This document shows, piece after piece, positions 1 to 6,173 of a DNA stretch of 7,694 nucleotides (its first letter is position 1; each line of letters opens with the position of its first letter). This stretch comes from an uncultured Eubacterium sp. Its GTDB lineage: Bacteria; Bacillota; Clostridia; Lachnospirales; Lachnospiraceae. The position numbers were made by a program, and so were the translations under genes. Where the stretch lies: the NCBI GenBank assembly GCA_904502145.1, contig CAJGDH010000085.1, positions 1 through 7,694 on the forward strand, written 5' to 3'. Under the pieces are notes generated by a model. The model searched no databases. It saw nothing but the letters and a program-made list of their open reading frames with translations, and was not told where the DNA came from.

Positions 1-405
1 AGAAGACAGGAGGGCCTTGAGATGTACATCTTCTTCAGGAATCTCGGCATGCTCACCTTCGCAGATCCGTGAAATGGTTCCGCAGGAGATCGGTTTGAGC
101 AGATAATTCTTGAGGCCTGCCCGCATTGCCTGATCGATGAGATCCACATTCCGGTAGCTGGAGATCACAAAGGCAGAAGTGCCCGGGTAATGTTCCCGAA
201 TCTCCCTGCAGATCTCTATCCCGTTCTCATGGCCCAGGACAACTTCGGAGAACACGACCTGGGGATGTTTGGTCCTCATCAGGTCCAGTGCGTCCTCCCC
301 GGATCCGGCAATGCCTACCAGGGTGCAGTTGTCCGTCTGTTCCACGATCTTTCTGAAGGCTTTCTGATATAGTGATTCCTGTTCGATCAATAATACTTTA
401 ACCAT
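1..405 (-). CDS. Response regulator, pseudo-receiver domain (C-terminus beyond window)
   Basis: The 135 codons visible here encode a CheY-like receiver domain. The sequence shows the beta1 strand VKVLLIEQE, the segment VVFSEVVLGHENGIEI (residues 50-65), a switch Ser in FVISSY (82-83) and the invariant Lys in YLLKPI (K104). Aligned to ordinary receivers, the phosphoacceptor Asp is replaced by Glu54 and the usual Pro of the xMPG motif by Gly58. The acidic pocket is E8-Q9-E10 instead of the usual Asp pair. Classical phosphorylation is therefore unlikely, and a Glu at this site could mimic the phosphorylated state (inference). The start at 405 has an AAGAAGG-like ribosome binding site upstream and lies 27 bases after the PocR sensor gene, so the two are probably co-transcribed. 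The output domain is not visible; AraC-type HTH is common after such receivers but cannot be claimed. The receiver call is firm. Confidence 0.85.
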   Translation of the reverse strand, partial: MVKVLLIEQESLYQKAFRKIVEQTDNCTLVGIAGSGEDALDLMRTKHPQVVFSEVVLGHENGIEICREIREHYPGTSAFVISSYRNVDLIDQAMRAGLKNYLLKPISCGTISRICEGEHAEIPEEDVHLKALLSS

Positions 406-432
406 ATAATCACCTTCTTTATCTGAATAATC

Positions 433-1671
433 TTACAAATTACCTGTCTCTTTCGGAAGATCAAGAGTGATGAGATTCTTCTGAAGGGAAAGATGATAGT
501 CACCCTTGCAGATACGGTCCAGCCTCTTTTCGGTCATGCTGACCTGCTCAAGATAATCCCTCTCGTCCATAAACATATCCGAAAGGTGCTGGAAAAACTC
601 TGACTGCTCTTCCGTCCCTTCACGATCGAAGCGTAAAGTGATGATACAGCGGTCCTTCACATATTCGGCGCTCACGGTAAGGGTTCCTCTGTAATCCGAG
701 GATGGCACCGAATAGCTCAGCAGGTAATTGAGGAAGGAAAACAGGGTCAGCTTGGGGATCTTCTGGTCCTTGGTGATCCCCTTTCGTTCAACCGCCACTT
801 TGAGCCGGTCTTCGTACTGCTCTCTGATGACTTCCAGATATTTTTCCATCTGGACCATCTCTTTGTTCAGGGAAACCGTCTCTCTGCCGTGTCCAAGATA
901 ATAGCGGAGAATGGAGGATAATGACTCTATAACATTAGCCGTTTTGTGTGCGTCTTCAAGGATGGCGAAATTGGAGACCGTGACCAGCATATTGATCAGT
1001 GCCTGGGGATAGATATCTTTCTTTTCATTATCCCATTCCAGGGTCCTGATGACTTCGGTCAGTTCCTTATTCTTCTTCCGGATCTCCCGAAGATGGATCT
1101 GATTGTGCTCATCCTTATCCATACGGATAATGTACTCCTCCTTGGCAGACATCTCCTGCATCAGATAGAAGACAAGATCCGCGATCCCCGCGATCTTTTC
1201 CGCAGGATAAGCGGAAATCTTCTCCAGATCATCGTGGTTCTTTACATCATCAGTCTGAAAATCTTTATGGACGATGGGTTCTCCGGTAACCGGATCCGTC
1301 GCCTCCGGATCACTGCAGCGAACATATCCGCAGATGATCGCCCCAAGGTATTGCTCATGGACAATAATAGGAATCGCTGCTTTGACCAACCCGCATTGAC
1401 AAAGATAGATATAAGGCAGATTAGTGATGGCTGCCTTGGCGGCAGCAAATGCCGAAGACATCTGGCAGGACTGATCCTCCCCATGTTTTCTCAGATAATC
1501 CGCATAATCCCTGTGAAAATGCGGCGGCACGATCTCTCCCCCTCTGTAGTCGATGATGGAAAAGGAAAAATCGGTCGCAACTGAAAGCTTTTCCTGTAGC
1601 TCTCCCAATCGTTTTTCTCCAAATAATCCAACAATACTGATTTCTTTATTTCGTTTGTTTTCCTGGCTCAT
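433..1671 (-). CDS. PocR-domain sensor with degenerate LytS-like histidine kinase module
   Basis: A 412-residue cytoplasmic protein without membrane segments. Residues about 14-175 match the PocR ligand-binding domain: C69, then CQCGLVKAAIPI (91-101) and YLGAIICGYV (108-117). PocR-type domains are thought to bind small organic molecules; Salmonella PocR responds to 1,2-propanediol. A charged, coiled-coil-like linker (about 176-215) leads to a His_kinase-type module. There the usual INPHFLFN motif reads IYPQALIN (220-227), so the phosphoacceptor His is Gln223. The following segment, including LEDAHKTANVIESLSSILRYYL and EKYLEVIREQYEDRL, keeps the family pattern. The C-terminal ATPase part is also worn: the N-box region reads FLNYLLSYSV (312-321) without the expected Asn, and no DNGxG motif is visible. 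The start at 1671 has an AGGTGG site 10 bases upstream. It lies upstream of the pseudo-receiver gene on the same strand, so it likely acts as a ligand-responsive partner rather than a kinase. Confidence 0.85.
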   Translation of the reverse strand: MSQENKRNKEISIVGLFGEKRLGELQEKLSVATDFSFSIIDYRGGEIVPPHFHRDYADYLRKHGEDQSCQMSSAFAAAKAAITNLPYIYLCQCGLVKAAIPIIVHEQYLGAIICGYVRCSDPEATDPVTGEPIVHKDFQTDDVKNHDDLEKISAYPAEKIAGIADLVFYLMQEMSAKEEYIIRMDKDEHNQIHLREIRKKNKELTEVIRTLEWDNEKKDIYPQALINMLVTVSNFAILEDAHKTANVIESLSSILRYYLGHGRETVSLNKEMVQMEKYLEVIREQYEDRLKVAVERKGITKDQKIPKLTLFSFLNYLLSYSVPSSDYRGTLTVSAEYVKDRCIITLRFDREGTEEQSEFFQHLSDMFMDERDYLEQVSMTEKRLDRICKGDYHLSLQKNLITLDLPKETGNL

Positions 1672-1779
1672 CTAATTATTACCACCTGTCAGACTATATT
1701 TTCCCAATTCCTTATTTTCATACTATCCTTTTATGATAAGGGAAAACAAAAAATTACCGGGTTTCACTTTTCTAACTAG

Positions 1780-1808
1780 ATTCTACCATATAGTGAATAG
1801 TTTATAAA
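1780..1808 (-). promoter_or_regulatory. Candidate sigma-A promoter of the PocR sensor operon
   Basis: Read on the minus strand, a -35-like TTTATA (1803-1808) is followed after 17 bases by TAGAAT (1780-1785), which matches five of six -10 positions. The -10 is preceded by TGG (1786-1788), giving an extended -10 element. Transcription would start near 1773 and leave a leader of about 100 bases before the sensor start codon. The assignment is by inspection only. Confidence 0.5.
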
Positions 1809-2049
1809 CATTATTTTTGTGTATTTTTTTCTAAATCTTATATTTATTTGTACACGCGCAGGATAGTTTTTGTTGTTTTTTTAACTGTTATTAAACTTTA
1901 TTTGAACAAAAATTTACATTTCTTTTTTACGCAAAAAAATGGTAAGAAACTACTCCCGGGCATATCCGGTTTTTACAGATTAACAGGGTTTTTTTCTCTA
2001 TTCTTCCTATTATATGTGCATGATATTAATAATCATTTATCGGCACATT

Positions 2050-2058
2050 TGATAAAAT
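2050..2058 (+). promoter_or_regulatory. Possible extended -10 promoter of the hydrolase-flavodiiron operon
   Basis: TGATAAAAT is a TGn extended -10 with five of six bases matching TATAAT. The -35 region 17 bases upstream (TAATCA at 2030-2035) is poor, so the call rests on the extended -10. It would give a leader of roughly 55 bases before the start at 2121. Other AT-rich -10-like strings nearby (2074-2079, 2097-2102) are alternatives. Confidence 0.3.
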
Positions 2059-2120
2059 AAAATCAGATAACTGTATCATTTAGTGGAATAATACTATATA
2101 TTATTGGAAGGAGAGACATA

Positions 2121-2927
2121 ATGCTGGAGTTTTACATTTTGGATACAGGTTACCTGCTGACGGATAAAAACAATGTTGTGGCTGCTTCAACCATGGCGAC
2201 AAGAAGCAATCCCGACGTTAAGCATATCTTCTACCGGCTTCCGGTCATGAACATACTGATCCATCATGATAACGGATGGATCCTGTATGATGTGGGAAGC
2301 CATCCTGATGCCATGAAAGGCCATTGGCCGGAATGCCTTCAGGAAGGATACCAGCTCTTCCAGACCATCGAGCAGCGTCCCGAAGTACAGCTGGCTCTCT
2401 GCGGATTGAGGCCTGAGGATATCGATACGGTCATTCTTTCCCATATGCATTTTGATCATACCGGCAATATTCATCTGTATAAAAATGCTGATGTTTATGT
2501 ACCTAAAGCAGATTTCGAATTTTCCCAGTCCACCGTACATCAGTCTACGGATCCCACCACCTATGTAGGATACTGTAAGAAAGACCTGGAGGTCCCGGTC
2601 AGACAGTACATCCTGGTTGAAGATGAATTCGAGATCGTCCCCGGTGTGGAAGTGATCAATCTTCCCGGACATACACCGGGACTGCTTGGCCTGGTCATCC
2701 ATCTTGAGCAGGAAGGAACATATATCTTCCCCATGGATGCGGTTTATACCTGCGAGATCTATGGTCCCCCTGCAAAGGCCTCCGGCCTGCTTCATAACCG
2801 CAGTGAATATTTCAAGTCGATCGAAAAAGTCAGGATGCTGGAAAAGAAGTACAACGCTACCGTGATCCCGGCACATGACTGGGATCTGTTCCAGACACTG
2901 AAAAAAGCACCCTATTGTCACAAGTAG
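2121..2927 (+). CDS. Metallo-beta-lactamase-fold hydrolase, AHL-lactonase-like family
   Basis: A 268-residue zinc-hydrolase-type protein. The metal-binding motif SHMHFDH gives H108, H110, D112 and H113. The further ligands are H184 (LPGHTPG), D206 (PMDAVY) and H252 (IPAHDWD), so the full dinuclear set is present. Tyr209, three residues after D206, sits where AiiA N-acyl-homoserine lactonase has its catalytic Tyr194. Length and order match the AiiA-like family of about 250-280 residues. There is no signal peptide, so it should be cytoplasmic. The substrate is unknown: the family includes lactonases and other hydrolases, and a true quorum-quenching role is not shown. The start at 2121 has AAGGAG at 2108-2113 with 7-base spacing. 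The stop is 18 bases before the ATG of the flavodiiron gene, so the two form an operon. The family is confident; the substrate is not. Confidence 0.85.
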   Translation: MLEFYILDTGYLLTDKNNVVAASTMATRSNPDVKHIFYRLPVMNILIHHDNGWILYDVGSHPDAMKGHWPECLQEGYQLFQTIEQRPEVQLALCGLRPEDIDTVILSHMHFDHTGNIHLYKNADVYVPKADFEFSQSTVHQSTDPTTYVGYCKKDLEVPVRQYILVEDEFEIVPGVEVINLPGHTPGLLGLVIHLEQEGTYIFPMDAVYTCEIYGPPAKASGLLHNRSEYFKSIEKVRMLEKKYNATVIPAHDWDLFQTLKKAPYCHK

Positions 2928-2930
2928 AGA

Positions 2931-2936
2931 AAGGAG
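2931..2936 (+). promoter_or_regulatory. Ribosome binding site deciding the flavodiiron start
   Basis: AAGGAG lies 9 bases before the ATG at 2946 but only 3 bases before the in-frame TTG at 2940. The spacing favours ATG 2946 as the start. Confidence 0.7.
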
Positions 2937-2945
2937 TTTTTGAAT

Positions 2946-4739
2946 ATGTTTATCTCCGAGGATATAAAATATGTAGGTGTTAACGACCATCAGGTAGATC
3001 TCTTTGAAGGCCAGTATCCGGTGCCTAACGGCATGGCATACAATTCCTATGTGATCATGGACGAAAAGATCGCTGTTATGGATACGGTAGATATCAATTT
3101 CGGCGGAGAATGGCTGCTCAATATCATCAAGGCCATCGGAAAAAATGTTCCGGATTACCTGATCATCCAGCATATGGAGCCGGATCATTCTGCCATCATC
3201 GCAGACTTCATGGAAATCTTCAAAAAGACCAAAATCGTTTCCAGCCAGAAGGCATTTGTCATGATGAAACAGTTCTTCGGGGATGATTTCAGCGACAGGG
3301 CCATCGTGGTCAAGGAGGGGGACACCCTCTCCCTGGGCAAACATACCCTTGCCTTTGTGGAAGCACCCATGGTTCACTGGCCTGAAGTAATCGTCACTTA
3401 TGATACCTGTGATAAGGTTCTTTTCTCCGCAGACGGCTTCGGAAAATTCGGAGCTAATGATGTGGCGGAGGAATGGGCGGATGAGGCCCGCAGATACTAT
3501 ATCGGCATCGTAGGCCAGTACGGTCCCCAGGTTCAGGCCCTCCTCAAGAAGGCCGCTGATCTTAAGCTGGATATCCGGAAGATCTGTCCTACCCACGGAC
3601 CGGTTCTGGATCATGACCTGGCTTATTACCTTACCCTTTATGACAAGTGGTCCTCCTACACACCGGAGGAAGAGGGTATCGTGATTGCCTACACCTCGGT
3701 TTACGGTCATACAAAAGAAGCAGTCATGATGCTGCAGGATAAGCTGATCGCCAACAAAGCTCCTAAAGTTGTTGTCTATGATCTGGCCAGGGACGACATG
3801 TCCGCAGCGGTCAGTGACGCTTTCCGTTACAGCAGGCTGATCCTTGCCACCACCACTTATAATTCCAACATATATCCTTTTATGCATGATTTCATCCACA
3901 GACTGGTGGAGCACAAATATCAGAACCGTAAGGTAGGATTTGTGGAAAACGGATCCTGGGCGCCCAGGGCTGCTTCGATCATGAAAGACATGCTTGCCGG
4001 GTCCCCCAATATGGACTATGCACGCAACACCGTCACCATCCGCTCCGCTCTCAACGGTGAGAGCATGGCGCAGCTGGATGCCCTGGCCGCCGAGATGTGT
4101 CAGGATTATCTGCAGCAGTGTGACGAGACTGCGGACAAGAACAATCTGTCCGCCCTCTTCAAGATCGGATACGGTCTCTATGTGGTTACCGCAGATGACG
4201 GTAAGAACAAGAGCGGATGTATCGTTAATGCTGTAACCCAGCTTACCAATACACCGAACAGGGTTGCCGTGACCATGAACAAAAACAACTTTACCCACGA
4301 CCTGGTGAAAAACTCCGGAAAGCTCAATGTGAACTGTCTGTCCGTAGAAGCCCCCTTCTCCGTCTTCCAGAACTTCGGATTCCAGAGCGGACGGGATGTG
4401 GATAAATTCGTTGCCTTTGATACTCTTCTTTCCGGCAACGGTCTGCCCTATCTGAAAAAATACATCAACGCCTTCATGTCACTGAAGGTGGAACAGCAGG
4501 TGGATATGGGAACCCACACCATGTTCGTATGCTCCATCGAAGAAGCGAGGGTGATCTCGGATAAGGAGACCATGACCTACAACTACTATCAGAGCAATGT
4601 CAAACCGAAACCGGCCACAGAGAAGAAGAAAGGATTTATCTGCAAAGTATGCGGATATATCTATGAAGGGGATACTCTCCCGGCTGATTTCGTCTGCCCG
4701 GTATGCAAGCACGGTGCTGCCGATTTCCAGCGCCTGTAG
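2946..4739 (+). CDS. Four-domain flavodiiron protein (FprA) fused to flavin reductase and rubredoxin
   Basis: A 597-residue fusion, numbered from ATG 2946. Residues 1 to about 245 are the metallo-beta-lactamase-like diiron domain, with ligands H76, E78, D80 (HMEPDHSA), H144 (MVHWPE), D163 (SADGFG) and H217 (PTHGP), all intact. Residues about 246-395 are a flavodoxin domain, with the FMN phosphate loop YTSVYGHTKE (249-258). Residues about 400-550 are a flavin-reductase-like domain (KIGYGLYVVTADDG onward). Residues about 562-597 are a rubredoxin with two CxxC pairs, C566/C569 and C584/C587. Flavodiiron proteins reduce O2 to water and/or NO to N2O in the cytoplasm of anaerobes. In Moorella, FprA receives electrons from Hrb, a flavin reductase-rubredoxin protein; here those two proteins appear merged into one chain, suggesting a self-contained NAD(P)H-dependent reductase. 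It follows the hydrolase gene in one operon and ends before a clear terminator. Confidence 0.93.
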   Translation: MFISEDIKYVGVNDHQVDLFEGQYPVPNGMAYNSYVIMDEKIAVMDTVDINFGGEWLLNIIKAIGKNVPDYLIIQHMEPDHSAIIADFMEIFKKTKIVSSQKAFVMMKQFFGDDFSDRAIVVKEGDTLSLGKHTLAFVEAPMVHWPEVIVTYDTCDKVLFSADGFGKFGANDVAEEWADEARRYYIGIVGQYGPQVQALLKKAADLKLDIRKICPTHGPVLDHDLAYYLTLYDKWSSYTPEEEGIVIAYTSVYGHTKEAVMMLQDKLIANKAPKVVVYDLARDDMSAAVSDAFRYSRLILATTTYNSNIYPFMHDFIHRLVEHKYQNRKVGFVENGSWAPRAASIMKDMLAGSPNMDYARNTVTIRSALNGESMAQLDALAAEMCQDYLQQCDETADKNNLSALFKIGYGLYVVTADDGKNKSGCIVNAVTQLTNTPNRVAVTMNKNNFTHDLVKNSGKLNVNCLSVEAPFSVFQNFGFQSGRDVDKFVAFDTLLSGNGLPYLKKYINAFMSLKVEQQVDMGTHTMFVCSIEEARVISDKETMTYNYYQSNVKPKPATEKKKGFICKVCGYIYEGDTLPADFVCPVCKHGAADFQRL

Positions 4740-4772
4740 AAAATCAAAGAAAAAAAATAATCAAGAATTAAG

Positions 4773-4803
4773 AAAAGGCTGTCATTTGCATGACAGCCTT
4801 TTT
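4773..4803. terminator. Bidirectional intrinsic terminator between convergent operons
   Basis: AAGGCTGTCAT (4775-4785) and ATGACAGCCTT (4790-4800) form a perfect 11-bp stem around a 4-base loop. A T run follows on the plus strand (to 4803). On the minus strand the A run beginning at 4773 becomes a T run. It can therefore stop both the flavodiiron operon and, about 125 bases beyond its stop, the SAM synthetase operon. Confidence 0.9.
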
Positions 4804-4927
4804 CAGTGGATCAAGCTTTATTAAAAACGTTTTTGAGAGAGATTTAAGTTGAGACCGTTTTAAAGTAAAGCGTCTGAATATTTAGTTAATGTTTCAGTGG
4901 AAATGTTTGCCTTTATGGTTTTCCGTC

Positions 4928-6169
4928 TTATGCGTCAAGCAAAGAGGAAAGATCACCCGGCCGAGACCCCTTTCTGGCTCTTGCCTGTCTGACGATCTCC
5001 ACAGTCATATGGCTTACTGCATGTTCCTGCAGCTGTTTAGCCTTATCTGTCCTCTCCCAGGGGAGATCCAGATCCAACCTTCCGAAATGCCCGTAGGCGG
5101 CAACCGGTTTATAAGAAACATGAGAGAGAGATAGGTTTTTTATAATTCCGGCAACACTGAAATCGAAGGTCTCTTTGACTGCTTTCTGAATGATCGATAA
5201 AGGTAATTCTTCCGTTCCAAATGTATCGACCCTTATCGATACAGGATCCGGAACTCCGATCGCATATGCGAGATTGATCTCACATTTGCGGCAGAGACCC
5301 GCAGCGACGATATTCTTGGCTGCGTATCTTGCCATATAGGCAGCGGAACGGTCGACCTTGGTGGGGTCCTTTCCTGAGAAAGCGCCTCCTCCATGCCGGG
5401 CTATCCCGCCGTAAGTATCAACTATGATTTTTCTTCCCGTAAGACCGGTGTCCCCCGCGGGCCCTCCTACCACAAAACGGCCGGTGGGGTTGATGAAGAT
5501 CTCACATTCCGGAAGGATCAGGTCGGAAGGAATAACCGATCCGATCACTTCACGGCGGATGTCTTCCCTGAGCTGGTCTATCGGGATATCAGCACTGTGT
5601 TGTGCGGACACAACCACCGCTGTAATTCCGGCGATGACATCGTCATCACCGTAGGCTACAGTAACCTGTGCCTTCCCATCCGGATACAGATAGGGAAGGA
5701 TTCCTTTTTTTCTTACTTCCGTAAGTCTTTTACAGAGTTTGTGAGCAAGGGTTACGGAAAGGGGCATATATTCATCCGTCTCATCACAGGCATATCCGTA
5801 CATCATACCCTGGTCACCGGCACCAACGATACCGTTGTTCAGGTTGACTCCCTGGGCGATATCCGGGGACTGTATTGAGACATTGGGAAGAATGATACAG
5901 GTATTTCCGTTCAGCCCTTTCTCATCACTGTCATATCCAACTTCGAGAATTGCTTCTCTGACTTTATCAATGATATTAAATCTTGCAGATGAAGTGACTT
6001 CTCCTGAAAGAAATACCATACCTTTCGATGCCATGGTTTCCATAGCAACATGGGAATTTCTGTCTTCCGCGAAATATGCGTCCAACAGTGTATCTGATAT
6101 GATATCGCAAAGTTTATCCGGATGACCTTCCGTCACGGATTCAGAGGTATACAGAATGTAATCTCCCAT
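4928..6169 (-). CDS. metK: S-adenosylmethionine synthetase (methionine adenosyltransferase)
   Basis: Makes S-adenosylmethionine from ATP and methionine, releasing phosphate and pyrophosphate; a soluble, usually tetrameric enzyme. The signature motifs are all present: TSESVTEGHPDK (8-19), GAGDQGMMYGYA (116-127), FINPTGRFVVGGPAGD (225-240) and GGGAFSGKDPTKVDRS (260-275), followed by AAYMARYAAKNIVAAGL. No catalytic residue seems lost. At 413 residues it is somewhat longer than the usual 380-400, with the extra sequence at the basic C-terminal tail. The start is ATG 6169, because GGAGGT at 6177-6182 sits 7 bases upstream and the protein then begins like other MetK proteins; an in-frame TTG at 6184 lacks a ribosome binding site and would overlap the activase. 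The gene begins 4 bases after the activase stop and its ribosome binding site overlaps the activase end, which suggests translational coupling. Its operon position implies dedicated SAM supply to the radical-SAM activase (inference). Confidence 0.96.
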   Translation of the reverse strand: MGDYILYTSESVTEGHPDKLCDIISDTLLDAYFAEDRNSHVAMETMASKGMVFLSGEVTSSARFNIIDKVREAILEVGYDSDEKGLNGNTCIILPNVSIQSPDIAQGVNLNNGIVGAGDQGMMYGYACDETDEYMPLSVTLAHKLCKRLTEVRKKGILPYLYPDGKAQVTVAYGDDDVIAGITAVVVSAQHSADIPIDQLREDIRREVIGSVIPSDLILPECEIFINPTGRFVVGGPAGDTGLTGRKIIVDTYGGIARHGGGAFSGKDPTKVDRSAAYMARYAAKNIVAAGLCRKCEINLAYAIGVPDPVSIRVDTFGTEELPLSIIQKAVKETFDFSVAGIIKNLSLSHVSYKPVAAYGHFGRLDLDLPWERTDKAKQLQEHAVSHMTVEIVRQARARKGSRPGDLSSLLDA

Positions 6170-6173
6170 TCGA

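Larger units (their letters stand above)
1672..2120. other. AT-rich divergent intergenic region
   Basis: About 450 bases separate the start of the sensor operon (leftward) from the start of the hydrolase-flavodiiron operon (rightward). It is very rich in A and T, with many homopolymeric T runs. It holds a good leftward promoter candidate at 1780-1808, a weaker rightward one at 2050-2058, a possible hairpin in the leader of the sensor gene (CCTTAT at 1710-1715 pairing with ATAAGG at 1736-1741), and an isolated GC-rich imperfect palindrome at 1956-1969. A 70-codon TTG-initiated open frame at 1848-2060 has no ribosome binding site and is not considered a gene. No tRNA or recognised riboswitch was seen. 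Confidence 0.7.

Noticed and set aside
946..1584. A 212-codon plus-strand open frame opposite the PocR sensor gene
   Set aside because: It lies wholly within the sensor gene on the other strand and shows no family motif or ribosome binding site. It is a shadow frame.
1848..2060. A 70-codon hydrophobic open frame in the divergent intergenic region
   Set aside because: It starts at TTG with no ribosome binding site. Its Phe/Leu-rich composition is what T-rich DNA gives by chance.
2187..4298. A 703-codon open frame antisense to the hydrolase and flavodiiron genes
   Set aside because: It runs across two well-supported genes and their intergenic gap, has no recognisable domain, and contains low-plausibility His/Ile/Gly-rich sequence. 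It is a codon-bias shadow of the sense genes.
4823..4834. Perfect palindrome AAAAACGTTTTT as a LacI-type operator
   Set aside because: It lies between two convergent gene ends with no promoter nearby, so an operator role is unlikely.
4801..4901. Ten-base direct repeat TTTCAGTGGA at 4801-4810 and 4892-4901
   Set aside because: It is a short repeat with only two copies, and no inverted ends, transposase or duplicated gene suggests a mobile element. It is probably chance.
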